64,000 nt of DNA from Roseibium sp. MMSF_3544 (lineage in GTDB: Bacteria; Pseudomonadota; Alphaproteobacteria; Rhizobiales; Stappiaceae), in contig NZ_JASHKA010000009.1 in assembly GCF_030732845.1 (NCBI RefSeq), positions 62,001-126,000 on the forward strand. Direction: 5' to 3'. This document shows, piece after piece, positions 7,800 through 16,858 of the stretch; the stretch's first letter is position 1, and each line of letters starts with the position of its first letter. The notes under the pieces were generated by a model, which was not told the origin of the DNA, searched no databases, and saw only the letters and a program-made list of their open reading frames with translations. A program made the translations under genes and the position numbers.

Positions 7800-8621
7800 A
7801 TGTGTGATCTCTGTGTCATCAAATCCGTCAAGAATCGAATGATGTCGAGACGAGATTTGTTCAGGGCAACAGCCGTCGGTGCAGGCGTTGCGGCGACAGC
7901 AGCGGTTGCCGGGGCAATGCCGGCCATGGCCCAGGCGCCCACCAAGGTCATGGACATGACTCACGAGCTCTATGACACCTTTCCGACTTTTGGCGGCGAG
8001 CAGCAGTTCTTCATGGAAAAGCTCGTTGATTTCAACAAGGACGGCTACAATCTCTTCAACCTGACCTACAACGAGCATACCGGCACCCATATGGATGCGC
8101 CGTTGCACTTTTCCGAAGATGGCCAGTCCGTCGCGGAAATCCCGGTCGAAAATCTCGTTGCCCCGCTTTGCATCGTCGACATCAAGTCCAAGGCCTCGGA
8201 GAACGCGGACGCGCAGGTGACGCCGGACGATCTCAAGGCGTGGATCTCCGCCAACGGCGATATTCCGGACGGCGCCTGCGTTGCCATGAATTCAGGCTGG
8301 GGTCTTCAGGTACTCACCGACAAGTTCCGCAATGCCGACGAGAATGGCGTCATGCATTTCCCGGGATTTCACCTGGAAGCCGCAGAAATGCTGATGGAAG
8401 AAGCGAATGTGGTCGGTATCGCGGTGGATACGCTTTCGCTGGACTTTGGCCCATCACCCGATTTCGCCGTCCACTACGCCTGGCTGCCAAGCAACCGCTG
8501 GGGTATCGAGTGCATCGCCAATCTCGACGCTCTGCCGGCAAGCGGCGCAACGCTTGTCGTCGGCGCGCCGAAGTTCCGAGGTGGCACCGGCGGCCCATCC
8601 CGCGTCATGGCGATGGTGTGA
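7800..8621 (+). CDS. Tat-exported cyclase-family metal hydrolase (kynurenine formamidase-like fold)
   Basis: The 273-residue product belongs to the cyclase/arylformamidase superfamily. The metal-binding signature H-x-GTH-x-D-x-P-x-H is intact (His93, His97, Asp99, His103 in EHTGTHMDAPLHF). The N terminus has a twin-arginine signal: SRRDLFRATAVGAG at 16-29, then a hydrophobic stretch and an AMAQA cleavage site near 45. Family members hydrolyse N-formylkynurenine, cyclic amides or similar; the substrate here cannot be read from sequence. Cytoplasmic kynurenine formamidases are shorter and lack a signal, so a periplasmic substrate is likely. The start at 7800 has AGGAG 8 bases upstream. It follows the LysR gene and converges on polA. 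Confidence 0.88.
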   Translation: MCDLCVIKSVKNRMMSRRDLFRATAVGAGVAATAAVAGAMPAMAQAPTKVMDMTHELYDTFPTFGGEQQFFMEKLVDFNKDGYNLFNLTYNEHTGTHMDAPLHFSEDGQSVAEIPVENLVAPLCIVDIKSKASENADAQVTPDDLKAWISANGDIPDGACVAMNSGWGLQVLTDKFRNADENGVMHFPGFHLEAAEMLMEEANVVGIAVDTLSLDFGPSPDFAVHYAWLPSNRWGIECIANLDALPASGATLVVGAPKFRGGTGGPSRVMAMV

Positions 8622-8654
8622 GGTTGCTTTAGACACGGTCCAGTCTTCGTGCTG

Positions 8655-8750
8655 TCCCGGGCCAGACCCGGGACCAAATCATGGTGATGAAGGCAAAATC
8701 GTGGTTTCCATCGTGCTCTGGCAATGGTTGGCCCCGGATCAAGTCCGGGG
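8655..8750. repeat. Palindromic repeat pair between convergent genes; possible bidirectional terminator
   Basis: Two perfect hairpins lie between the cyclase gene and polA: TCCCGGG-5-CCCGGGA at 8655-8673 and CCCCGGA-5-TCCGGGG at 8732-8750. The wording (ccgggccagacccggg, ccccggatcaagtccgggg) matches the intergenic palindromic repeats common in alphaproteobacteria and recurs in related form near 16.7 kb and 63.7 kb. Being between convergent genes it may also end transcription, although no T-run follows. Confidence 0.6.
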
Positions 8751-8778
8751 CGGCAGTTTCGCGGGCGCTTCGCTATTG

Positions 8779-11742
8779 CTAATGAGCGTCGTCCCAGTTG
8801 TCCGCGGCGCGGGCGTCCACTTTCAACGGAACCGATAGTTCAAGAGCCGGATCGCAGGCGTTTTCCATAACATCGCAGATCACGGGAATGGTGTCGTCAA
8901 CCTGGGCGTCCGGGACCTCGAAAATCAGTTCATCATGCACCTGCAGCAGCATCTGTGCATCCAGCTTCGCCACCGACAGCCGCTCTTCCATGCGCACCAT
9001 GGCGCGGCGGATGATGTCGGCGGCCGAGCCCTGGATCGGCGCGTTGATTGCTGCCCGCTCATAGAAGGCACGCATGTTCGGGTTTTTGGTATTCACGTCC
9101 GGATAGTGCGCCTTGCGTCCGAAGATCGTGGTCACGAACCCGTCGGAATGCACCTTCTTCTTGGTCGCGTCCATGTATTCGCGGATGCCCGGGAACCGCT
9201 CGAAATAGGTCTTGATGTAGTCTCCCGCCTCCTGGCGCGAAATGCCGAGCTGGTTGGCGAGGCCGAAGGCGGAAATGCCGTAGATGATGCCGAAATTGAT
9301 CGCCTTGGCCTGGCGGCGCACCATCGGGTCCATGCCTTCGATCGGCGTGCCGAACATTTCACTTGCCGTCATGGCGTGAATGTCGAGCCCATCCTCGAAC
9401 GCCTTTTTCAGTTGCGGAATGTCGGCCATATGCGCCAGCACGCGCAGCTCGATCTGGCTGTAGTCGGCGGATACCAGCTTGTGACCCTTGTTCGAAACGA
9501 AAGCCTGACGGATCTTGCGACCCTCTTCCGTGCGGACCGGAATGTTCTGCAGGTTCGGCTCAGACGAGGACAACCGGCCCGTGGTCGTGGAGGCCAGCGA
9601 ATAGGACGTATGCACCCGGCCCGTTTCGGGATTGATATAGCCCGGAAGTGCGTCGGAATAGGTGGATTTCAGCTTGGAAAGCTGGCGCCAGGCGACGATT
9701 TTCGACGGCAATTCATGGCCTTCGGCCGCCAGATCCTCCAGAACCTGGGCCGATGTCGACCACGCACCCGTCTTGGTCTTTTTCCCGCCGGGCAACGCCA
9801 TCTTGCCGAAGAGAATGTCACCGAGCTGTTTGGGCGAACCGATGTTGAAATTCTCGCCGGCCAGCTCGTAAATCTCTGATTCCAAGCCGGCCATGCCTTG
9901 CGCGAAATCGCCGGAGAGACGCGACAGCATCTGCCGGTCAACGGAAATGCCGCGCTTCTCCATACGTGCCAACACCGGCACCATCGGCCGCTCCAGGGTC
10001 TCGTAGACGGTCGCCATCCGGTCGCTGGCAAGGCGCGGTTTCAGGATCATCCAAAGCCGGAGCGTGACGTCGGCATCCTCGGCGGCGTAAGCGGTCGCCT
10101 TGTCGATCGCCACCTTGTCGAAGGTGATCATCGACTTGCCCGAGCCGCAGACCTCCTTGAACGGGATCGGCTTGTGATCGAGCCAGCGTTCGGAAAGCTC
10201 GTCCATGCCGTTGCCACCCTTGCCCGCGTCAACGGTGTAGGAGAGCAGCATGGTGTCGTCATAGGGGGCGATGTCGATGCCGTAACGGGTCATGACCAGC
10301 CAGTCGTATTTGAGGTTCTGCGCGATCTTCAGGACCGCGCTGTCCTCCAGCATCGGTTTTAGAACCTCCAGGGCATCTTTCAGCGGAATCTGATCAGGAA
10401 GCAGGTCGCCGCCGCCCAAAAGATCCCCTTCGCCATCCACATGCGCCAGCGGGACATAGCAGGCCTGACCGGGCTCGGTGGAGAGCGATAGACCCACGAG
10501 ATCCGCCTGCATGGCATTCAATGACGTCGTCTCGGTATCGAAGGCGACGTAGCCTCTTTCGTAAGCTGCTGCGCACCATTGCTTCAACCGATCGATGCTG
10601 GTGACGGTCTCGTATGCGCTGGAATCGATGGGGATTGCCTTGACCTTCTCGGCCCGCGCGTCGGCGACGGTCTGCGGCACCATCATGCCTTCGTCGCCGG
10701 CAATCTCGCCTGCCGCCGCATCCGGCCCGGAGGCGCTCTCCGAGCGCTCGACCATGCGACCCTTCTGATCCGGCATATCCCAGCCCGGCACCTGGAAGTC
10801 GGTCGGCTCGATATTGGCGAGTTCCGCCCCGGTTTCCTCCGCAACGCGCTTTGTCAGCGTGTTGAAGCCCATGGCTTTCAAAAAGCCAACCGCTTTTGGA
10901 CCGTCGACCTCGGTCACCGTCAAATCGGCAACCGGCACCGTCACCGGAACGTCCTGCTTGAGGGTCACCAGCTCCTTGGAGACCCGTGCCTGGTCGGCGA
11001 ATTCGATCAGGTTTTCACGCCGCTTGTTCTGCTTGATCGTGTCTGCCTGTGCCAGCAGCGTTTCAAGGTCGCCGAACTCGTTGATCAGAAGCGCCGCCGT
11101 CTTCAGGCCGATGCCCGGAACGCCGGGCACGTTGTCGACACTGTCGCCGGCGAGCGACTGAACTTCGATCACCTTGTCCGGCCCGACCCCGAATTTTTCA
11201 AAGACTTCCGGCTCGCCGAACACCTTGTTCTTCATGGTGTCGATCATGCCGACCTTCGGCCCGATAAGCTGCATCAGGTCCTTGTCGCCCGAAACGATCG
11301 TCACCTGCGCACCCAGTTCCGCCGCCTGGCGGGCATAGGTCGCAATCAGGTCGTCAGCCTCAAAGCCTTCCTGTTCGATGCAGGGAACGGAAAACGCACG
11401 CGTTGCTTCGCGGATCAGGCCGAACTGCGGCACCAGATCCTCGGGCGGTTCCGGACGGTTGGCCTTGTATTCGGGATAGATCTCGTTCCGGAATGTCTGC
11501 GAGGAATGGTCGAATATCACCGCGAAATGCGTCGGCTCATCGCCTTCTTCCGGTGTCAAACCTTCCTGCAAGAGCTTCCAGAGCATGTTGCAGAAGCCGG
11601 AAACAGCGCCAACGGGCAGCCCGTCGGGCTTGCGCGTCAGCGGCGGCAACGCGTGATAGGCGCGGAAGATGAAGGTGGAACCGTCAACCAGAATGAGGTG
11701 GTCGTCAGCGGTGAGGGTGGGGGCGGAATCTTGCGTCGACAT
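8779..11742 (-). CDS. polA: DNA polymerase I
   Basis: The 987-residue protein has all three Pol I domains. A 5'-3' exonuclease (about 1-300) opens with LILVDGSTFIFRAYHALPP and has the GDSVDNVPGVPGIGLKTAA helix-hairpin-helix. A 3'-5' exonuclease follows with catalytic DTET in FDTETTSLNAMQADLVG, so proofreading looks intact. The polymerase domain (C-terminal 550 residues) has motif A DYSQIELRVLAH, motif B RRQAKAINFGIIYG and motif C QVHDELIFEVP. I chose ATG 11742 (MSTQDSAP); the frame is open a further four codons. It fills gaps in repair and lagging-strand synthesis. It converges on the cyclase gene. Confidence 0.98.
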   Translation of the reverse strand: MSTQDSAPTLTADDHLILVDGSTFIFRAYHALPPLTRKPDGLPVGAVSGFCNMLWKLLQEGLTPEEGDEPTHFAVIFDHSSQTFRNEIYPEYKANRPEPPEDLVPQFGLIREATRAFSVPCIEQEGFEADDLIATYARQAAELGAQVTIVSGDKDLMQLIGPKVGMIDTMKNKVFGEPEVFEKFGVGPDKVIEVQSLAGDSVDNVPGVPGIGLKTAALLINEFGDLETLLAQADTIKQNKRRENLIEFADQARVSKELVTLKQDVPVTVPVADLTVTEVDGPKAVGFLKAMGFNTLTKRVAEETGAELANIEPTDFQVPGWDMPDQKGRMVERSESASGPDAAAGEIAGDEGMMVPQTVADARAEKVKAIPIDSSAYETVTSIDRLKQWCAAAYERGYVAFDTETTSLNAMQADLVGLSLSTEPGQACYVPLAHVDGEGDLLGGGDLLPDQIPLKDALEVLKPMLEDSAVLKIAQNLKYDWLVMTRYGIDIAPYDDTMLLSYTVDAGKGGNGMDELSERWLDHKPIPFKEVCGSGKSMITFDKVAIDKATAYAAEDADVTLRLWMILKPRLASDRMATVYETLERPMVPVLARMEKRGISVDRQMLSRLSGDFAQGMAGLESEIYELAGENFNIGSPKQLGDILFGKMALPGGKKTKTGAWSTSAQVLEDLAAEGHELPSKIVAWRQLSKLKSTYSDALPGYINPETGRVHTSYSLASTTTGRLSSSEPNLQNIPVRTEEGRKIRQAFVSNKGHKLVSADYSQIELRVLAHMADIPQLKKAFEDGLDIHAMTASEMFGTPIEGMDPMVRRQAKAINFGIIYGISAFGLANQLGISRQEAGDYIKTYFERFPGIREYMDATKKKVHSDGFVTTIFGRKAHYPDVNTKNPNMRAFYERAAINAPIQGSAADIIRRAMVRMEERLSVAKLDAQMLLQVHDELIFEVPDAQVDDTIPVICDVMENACDPALELSVPLKVDARAADNWDDAH

Positions 11743-11810
11743 GGCGCGGATCATGCCCGGAGCGAACCTCGGAGAAAAGTCCTAAAGACAAATATTCCGG
11801 ACCGCTCCTG

Positions 11811-12842
11811 TCACTCCGCTGCCTGCGGCGCGCGCTTTCTGCCGAAAGTGCCGCCGAGATACGCCCATTCCGGCCGCTTGAACAAGAACCAGCCGAGATT
11901 TGTTTTCCGGATCATCCAATAAAGGATCATCGGGCTGACGCAGGCGACAATGGTGACGATCAATGAGGCCGTGCCGATGTCGAGAATGCCGAGCTTCAAA
12001 AGAATCACCCGGGTAACACCCATCGGGAAGAAGAAGGCGAGGTAGATGACGATCGAGTTCTCGCCAAAATGACGCAGAAAACCCATCTGCCCCGTTTTGA
12101 CGATCAACGCGCTGGTGAGGATGATCGCGCCCGCGCCGGCAGCCCCAAGCGCCAGCGCAATACCCGGCAGATGCGCCCAACCGAGGTAGACAAGGCCGCC
12201 ATTTACGACCCCCCAGCCGACAAGGTAGGCGAGACTGATGTTGATGCGGTCACGCGCCCAGTCGGCCAGGCGGAAGATTTGCGGGGCGAAGATGTAACCA
12301 GCATAGAAATAGACGAAACGTGAGGCGAATTCATCGACCAGAAGCCAACCGGTGTCGATCTTTGCGATCTGCAAAAGAGCCGCAAGGACCAACATCACCT
12401 GCCAGGGCACGCCCTTGTCATGCGCGAGTTTGCAGACCAGGAAGAAGATCGGCAGCATGTAGATGAACCAAAGGGTGCCGAAAGGCTGTACGAAGCTGAG
12501 GACATAGAATTCCAGCGCGCCCATGGTGCCGAGGTCACCCACAAACACAGGCGCCTTGACCACGAACTGGATCGTCATCCAGAGCACGTAAAAGTAGGCA
12601 AAATGGACGACCTTTCGGTCGAGATAGAGCTTCCAGTCGCGCGTGATGACGTTGGAGAGGAACAGGCCTGAAATCAGGAAGAAGTCCGGCATACGGAACG
12701 GAGCGGCAAAGGCGACGACCGCATGCATCCAGCCGGTTTCGCCGGCGGCGGCCTCGACGCCAAGCACCGAATGCATCATCACAACGAAGATGATACAGAT
12801 GCCCTTGGCCGTATCGACCCAGTCAACGCGCCCGGTCCTCAT
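11811..12842 (-). CDS. Acyltransferase-3-like integral membrane protein
   Basis: The 343-residue product is a polytopic membrane protein of the acyltransferase-3 type. It opens MRTGRVDWVDTAKGICIIFVV and has the family's early His (VVMMHSVLG) and the DFFLISGLFLSN segment, followed by about nine further hydrophobic helices. Family members acylate or succinylate surface polysaccharides and glucans, including OpgC-type proteins; the substrate here is unknown. ATG 12842 is preferred because GGAAGG lies 8 bases upstream; a GTG at 12851 lies too close to that site. It is codirectional with polA, 68 bp upstream of it. Confidence 0.85.
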   Translation of the reverse strand: MRTGRVDWVDTAKGICIIFVVMMHSVLGVEAAAGETGWMHAVVAFAAPFRMPDFFLISGLFLSNVITRDWKLYLDRKVVHFAYFYVLWMTIQFVVKAPVFVGDLGTMGALEFYVLSFVQPFGTLWFIYMLPIFFLVCKLAHDKGVPWQVMLVLAALLQIAKIDTGWLLVDEFASRFVYFYAGYIFAPQIFRLADWARDRINISLAYLVGWGVVNGGLVYLGWAHLPGIALALGAAGAGAIILTSALIVKTGQMGFLRHFGENSIVIYLAFFFPMGVTRVILLKLGILDIGTASLIVTIVACVSPMILYWMIRKTNLGWFLFKRPEWAYLGGTFGRKRAPQAAE

Positions 12843-12961
12843 GGTTCGCACCTTCCGTTTTACGCGGTCTTCGCCGCAAAGTTACGGAGAGGCGTAACCT
12901 CAACTGGTAAATATTACGCATACAGCCCATGTCACGTTTTAGTGACTTCACCGGCTGAAAT

Positions 12962-13486
12962 TCAGGATTTTGCGTCGTTTGAGCCGTCCTGCCAGGGACT
13001 GATCCTCGGTTGACCCTTGTCCGGCGCATCGGCGGACGGGTTGTCCTGTTTCTCCGACCAGTCGCCTTCGTCAAGGTCCACGACATGCTCGTCGGACCGG
13101 CGCGCCCCTCCAGGGCCACCTTGCACGATCACGACATCCGACCGCGAAATGATGAACTTTGCCAGCGCTTCGCGAACCGGCGGAATGAACAGCATCAAGC
13201 CGACTGCATCCGTCACGAAGCCCGGAATCAGCAGCAAAATGCTTGCAAGAACGATCATCGCGCCCTGCATAACCTCGCTGTTCGGGGCCCGGCCGGCATC
13301 CAGTTCGCTCTGCATGCGCGTGAGCAGCGACAAGCCCTGCTGGCGCAGCATGATCGTGCCGGCGAGCGCAGTGATTACCGTCAGCAGGATTGTCGGCAGC
13401 ACGCCAATCAAGCCGCCCACCCAGATGAAAACCGCTATTTCGATCAGGGGCAGCAAAATGATGGCGGCAATGATATAAAGTCCCAC
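12962..13486 (-). CDS. fxsA: FxsA family membrane protein
   Basis: The 174-residue product opens with the FxsA hydrophobic block YIIAAIILLPLIEIAVFIWV, a second segment GVLPTILLTVITALAGTIML and a third MIVLASILLLIPGFVTDAVG. A charged C-terminal tail follows. FxsA is an inner-membrane protein known for suppressing F-plasmid exclusion of phage T7; its normal role is unclear. The GTG at 13486 has GGAGG 4 bases upstream; the frame extends to 13531 but with unrelated sequence. It is divergent from timA, an arrangement common in this order. There secB usually sits nearby, but here secB is 25 kb away. Confidence 0.88.
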   Translation of the reverse strand: MGLYIIAAIILLPLIEIAVFIWVGGLIGVLPTILLTVITALAGTIMLRQQGLSLLTRMQSELDAGRAPNSEVMQGAMIVLASILLLIPGFVTDAVGLMLFIPPVREALAKFIISRSDVVIVQGGPGGARRSDEHVVDLDEGDWSEKQDNPSADAPDKGQPRISPWQDGSNDAKS

Positions 13487-13544
13487 GGGACCTCCATCGT
13501 CTGATAAGTTATTTTGCCATAACCTAGACATTCGCTCTCAAAAA

Positions 13545-13562
13545 TGCGAGCAGGCGCTCGCA
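13545..13562. promoter_or_regulatory. Perfect hairpin in the fxsA-timA divergent gap
   Basis: TGCGAGC-AGGC-GCTCGCA is a 7-bp perfect inverted repeat about 60 bases upstream of the fxsA start. It could be an operator or an early transcript hairpin; no known motif is matched. Confidence 0.25.
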
Positions 13563-13724
13563 GGAAAGACAATCATTGCAAAAATTTCAGTCTTGCCCTC
13601 AGGTCTGGATGCTGGTTCAAGAACCCCCTAAATAAGGAACCAGATGACATTGAACGCGGGCAGCAAGCAGCTGAATATGCAAGAGGCGGCGTCAAATGCC
13701 TCCAAAGGGTAGCCGGAACGTAAG

Positions 13725-14447
13725 ATGAATGAAATTTTCGACCCACTAAACCTCCTCCTGATGGGACTTGCGGTTTTTATCTTGTTCAGACTGAGATCTG
13801 TCCTGGGCAAACGTACCGGCAGTGAGCGCCCGCCCTTTGATCCCTATTCCAAACCGGAGCAGACGAACGAGCAGTCCAACGGTCAGGACAACGTCATCCC
13901 GCTTCCGAACCAGACCGATCAACAGCCCGAAACCGTGGCACAGCCGGCGCAGACCGGCGATGTGGTGATCGACAAGGTCGCTCCGGAAGGATCCGCGCTC
14001 AACAGCGCGCTGAAGCAGATCCTTTCCGTGGACCGAAGCTTCGAGCCCGAGGAATTTCTGCAAGGGGCTCGCGCCGCCTACGAGATGATCGTCATGGCTT
14101 TTGCGGACGGCGACAAGAAAGCTCTCAAGAACCTTCTCTCCCGTGAAGTCTATGAAGGCTTCGTCACGGCCATTGAAGATCGCGAAAAGCGCGGGGAGCA
14201 CATCGAATCGACCTTTGTCGGCATCGACAAGGCGGAAATCGTGGAAGCAGCGTTGAAAGGATCAACGGCCCAGGTAACGGTCAAGATCCACAGCCAGCTG
14301 ATTTCGGCGACCAAGGACAAGGCGGGTGAAGTGGTGGATGGTGATCCCGCGAAGGTCACCGAAGTGGTCGATATCTGGACCTTCGCGCGCGACACAGAGT
14401 CCCGCGATCCGAACTGGAAGCTGGTCGCGACCGAATCCGCCGAGTGA
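13725..14447 (+). CDS. timA: Tim44/TimA family membrane-anchored adaptor
   Basis: The 240-residue product has an N-terminal membrane anchor (LLLMGLAVFILFRLR, about 10-24), a polar Gln/Asn/Pro-rich linker (about 40-85) and a C-terminal Tim44-like domain (about 95-240). That domain contains FLQGARAAYEMIVMAFADGD and the strand block AEIVEAALKGSTAQVTVKI. TimA proteins are the bacterial relatives of mitochondrial Tim44. Their role, probably in membrane protein biogenesis, is inferred from the family. The stop overlaps the start region of mltA (GTGA), indicating coupling. Confidence 0.9.
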   Translation: MNEIFDPLNLLLMGLAVFILFRLRSVLGKRTGSERPPFDPYSKPEQTNEQSNGQDNVIPLPNQTDQQPETVAQPAQTGDVVIDKVAPEGSALNSALKQILSVDRSFEPEEFLQGARAAYEMIVMAFADGDKKALKNLLSREVYEGFVTAIEDREKRGEHIESTFVGIDKAEIVEAALKGSTAQVTVKIHSQLISATKDKAGEVVDGDPAKVTEVVDIWTFARDTESRDPNWKLVATESAE

Positions 14448-14449
14448 CA

Positions 14450-15682
14450 ATGACGTGGACGCAGCGGCTGACGAGGGCGTTGTTGCCACCTCGTTCTTCC
14501 ATGTGTTTAAGGGGCGCGGTATTGGCCGCGCCACTTTTTTTGTTTGCAGGACCTGCGCCGGCCATGCCGCAAAGCTCGCACACGCCCGACCATCTCGAAG
14601 AGATCGCGTATTCGGACCTTTCCGGCTGGACGCAGGATGACCAGTCGAAGGCGCTGACAAGTTTTCTGCGCTTTTGCGCAAAGCCAGAAGCACTGGGCTC
14701 GAACCCGGCGTCGGTGCGGTATGCGCTCGCCGATATGCCGTCGTTGTGCGCGGCAATCGATCAGGCATCGCTCGCGACAAATGATGAGATCCGGCACTTC
14801 ATCGAGGCGCATTTCACGGCGTATCTGATTACAAAACCCGGCTTTGTGACGGGTTACTTCGAACCGGAAGTCCCAGCATCCCGCACAAGATCAGACCGGT
14901 TTTCTGTGCCGCTCCACAAAAAGCCCACCGGTCTTGAAGCTCTGACGCCGGAGACCCGCCCGACAGGCTGGCCCGAACAGTTTAGCCATGGCCGCCGGGT
15001 CGGAAGCGGTTTTGAAGAATTGCCCGACCGTTCCGCCATCATGGATGGCGCGCTCGATGCGGAACAGTTGGAACTGGTCTGGCTCGCCGATCCCATCGAT
15101 GCCTACTTCATTCATGTACAAGGGTCGGCCCGTCTGCGTCTGAGCGACGGCTCGGTCATGCGGGTCGGCTATGCGGGCAAGTCCGGTCATCCCTATACCG
15201 GAATCGGACGACTGCTGGTCAAGCGCGGCGAAGGCACTCCTGAAGACTTCACCATGGCCGGGCTGCGAAGCTGGCTTGCCGCCGATCCACACCGGCGCGA
15301 CGCGCTCTTCAGAGAGAACCGGTCCTATATCTTCTTCCGGGAAGTGACGGAGACCGGGCCGAACGAGGGGCCTGTGGGCGCATCCGGTCTGCCGCTGACG
15401 CCGGGACGGAGCCTTGCCGTTGATCCTGAGCACATTCCTTATGGAGCGCTCGTCTTCGTCGAGGCCGGGTTTCCGGACGCTGACGCTGACGGCCGGGACT
15501 TTTCCAGGCTGATGGTTGCCGACGACACCGGTTCGGCAATCAGGGGTCCGGCACGCGGAGACATCTTTACCGGGTCGGGCGATCCTGCCGGCGATCTGGC
15601 GGGCGAGATCCGGCACGAGGCACGCTTCACCATCCTTGTTCCCAAGAGGCCTGGCACAGGTGCAGAACTGGCGACTGACTGA
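14450..15682 (+). CDS. mltA: Membrane-bound lytic murein transglycosylase A
   Basis: The 410-residue product starts with a signal sequence (VLAAPLFLFAGPAPA, about 20-36). The MltA barrel follows with GYFEPEVPASRTRSDRFSVP, then VWLADPIDAYFIHVQGSARL, and near the C terminus the 3D domain (LAVDPEHIPYGALVFVEAG and MVADDTGSAIRGPARGDIF) with its catalytic aspartates. It cleaves peptidoglycan glycan strands to 1,6-anhydro products in the periplasm. No lipobox cysteine is seen in the signal region, so it may be soluble. The ATG at 14450 follows the timA stop by two bases; a GTG at 14444 overlapping that stop is the alternative. It forms an operon with timA and smr. Confidence 0.93.
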   Translation: MTWTQRLTRALLPPRSSMCLRGAVLAAPLFLFAGPAPAMPQSSHTPDHLEEIAYSDLSGWTQDDQSKALTSFLRFCAKPEALGSNPASVRYALADMPSLCAAIDQASLATNDEIRHFIEAHFTAYLITKPGFVTGYFEPEVPASRTRSDRFSVPLHKKPTGLEALTPETRPTGWPEQFSHGRRVGSGFEELPDRSAIMDGALDAEQLELVWLADPIDAYFIHVQGSARLRLSDGSVMRVGYAGKSGHPYTGIGRLLVKRGEGTPEDFTMAGLRSWLAADPHRRDALFRENRSYIFFREVTETGPNEGPVGASGLPLTPGRSLAVDPEHIPYGALVFVEAGFPDADADGRDFSRLMVADDTGSAIRGPARGDIFTGSGDPAGDLAGEIRHEARFTILVPKRPGTGAELATD

Positions 15683-15685
15683 AGA

Positions 15686-16255
15686 ATGAGCAAGCGGGGC
15701 AAAAAGGGCAGCCTGTCTCCGGAGGACCGGGAGCTTTGGGGCAAGGTTGCGAAAACTCTGACGCCGCTGCACCCGGAGCGGGCACGCGATCTTCAGGAAG
15801 AGCTTGCCAAGAGCCAGGAAGACGCCCCGCCAAAACCTGTGAAAACACCCAAGACCGCAACAGCAATCAAGGCTCCGGAACCAGCCAGGAAAACGCCTGC
15901 CCTGTTGCCTCTCAACCAGCTCGAGACACGGTACCGCAGAAAAATCGTGCGCGGTGTCACCGCGATCGATGCCCGCATCGACCTTCACGGATTGACCCAG
16001 TATCAGGCTCATGACCGACTGGTCGGTTTTCTCTATCAGGCACAGACCCGCGGGCACAGGGTCGTGCTGGTGATTACCGGCAAGGGCGGCGGCCCGGAAA
16101 AAGCCTATATGGACGAACGCGGCATTTTGCGCAGAATGGTTCCCCAGTGGCTGTCGATGCCGGACCTGCGACCGGTGGTGCTGGGCTATGAACAAGCACA
16201 TGCCAGCCACGGTGGAGCGGGGGCGCTCTACGTCCGGATACGAAAAAGAAGGTAG
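15686..16255 (+). CDS. smr: Smr domain protein
   Basis: The 189-residue protein has a variable N-terminal half rich in Lys, Pro and Ala, and a C-terminal Smr domain (about 95-185). The domain has the signatures RIDLHGLTQYQAHDRL and VLVITGKGG, and it ends with GGAGALYVRIRKRR. Smr domains are nucleases or nucleic-acid-binding modules related to the MutS2 C terminus; stand-alone alphaproteobacterial members have no settled function. It starts 3 bases after mltA and is followed by an HTH gene, which completes an apparent four-gene operon. Confidence 0.92.
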   Translation: MSKRGKKGSLSPEDRELWGKVAKTLTPLHPERARDLQEELAKSQEDAPPKPVKTPKTATAIKAPEPARKTPALLPLNQLETRYRRKIVRGVTAIDARIDLHGLTQYQAHDRLVGFLYQAQTRGHRVVLVITGKGGGPEKAYMDERGILRRMVPQWLSMPDLRPVVLGYEQAHASHGGAGALYVRIRKRR

Positions 16256-16259
16256 GACC

Positions 16260-16631
16260 GTGACACCGCTTGGGGCTAAAATTCGGGAACTCAGGGCAAA
16301 GCGCGGCGTCTCGCTGAAAGAAATGGCGACCGCGCTTTCGGTTTCAAGCGCTTATCTGTCTGCGCTCGAACACGGCAAGCGCGGCAAGCCGACATGGTTT
16401 CTGGTCCAGCGGATCATCACCTATTTCAACGTGATCTGGGACGAGGCGGAAGAAATCCAGCGGCTGGCGGAGCTGTCTGACCCGAGGATCACAATCGATA
16501 CCGCCGGCATGAACCCCAAGGCGACCGAACTGGCCAACCAGCTTTCCCTGAAAATCGGTGTCTTGTCGGAAGACTCACTCGCCGCCCTCCTGCACCAGCT
16601 CCGTGTTGCCGCCGCCAAGGACGATGTCTAA
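16260..16631 (+). CDS. XRE-type helix-turn-helix regulator
   Basis: The 123-residue product has an XRE-type HTH at residues 4-60: IRELRAKRGVSLKEMATALS then VSSAYLSALEHGKRGKPTWF. A short helical C terminus (AALLHQLRVAAAKDDV) follows. The start GTG at 16260 lies 4 bases after the smr stop with AGGA immediately before it; the frame is open to 16188 inside smr but that extension is not protein-like. It is conserved behind smr in related genomes, to my knowledge; its target is unknown. Confidence 0.88.
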   Translation: MTPLGAKIRELRAKRGVSLKEMATALSVSSAYLSALEHGKRGKPTWFLVQRIITYFNVIWDEAEEIQRLAELSDPRITIDTAGMNPKATELANQLSLKIGVLSEDSLAALLHQLRVAAAKDDV

Positions 16632-16650
16632 TTCAGTTGGTCGCGCAAAC

Positions 16651-16762
16651 CTTGTCATCCCGGTTTGGCTCTGCCAAGACCGGGTTCCAGGACTCGAGAA
16701 CTTTCGTTTTCTGCAATTCGGGCCTGCGTTTACTGGATCCCTGCCCGCGCAGGGATGACAAG
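16651..16762. repeat. 112-bp MITE-like palindromic element with perfect 11-bp terminal inverted repeats
   Basis: The element begins CTTGTCATCCC and ends GGGATGACAAG, an exact inverted pair. Internally it carries CCCGGTTTGG/CCAAGACCGGG-like arms and CCTGCCCGCGCAGG. It encodes no protein. It fills most of the gap between the HTH gene and glnD, and related elements occur near 8.7 kb and 63.7 kb. Confidence 0.7.
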
Positions 16763-16858
16763 AGACGCGAGGCAGTTTCAGATTTACGTGTCCTTATCGC
16801 GCGATCCCTATATAACCTGCACACTTGAACAGACTGCTGAACGGACCCTCTGACACGC

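Noticed and set aside
10579-11922. 447-aa open frame on the plus strand opposite polA
   Set aside because: It mirrors polA, is rich in His/Arg/Gln/Asp in the way typical of antisense frames, and has no domain.
14891-16210. 439-aa open frame on the minus strand opposite mltA and smr
   Set aside because: It spans two real genes in antisense, with no motif or ribosome site.
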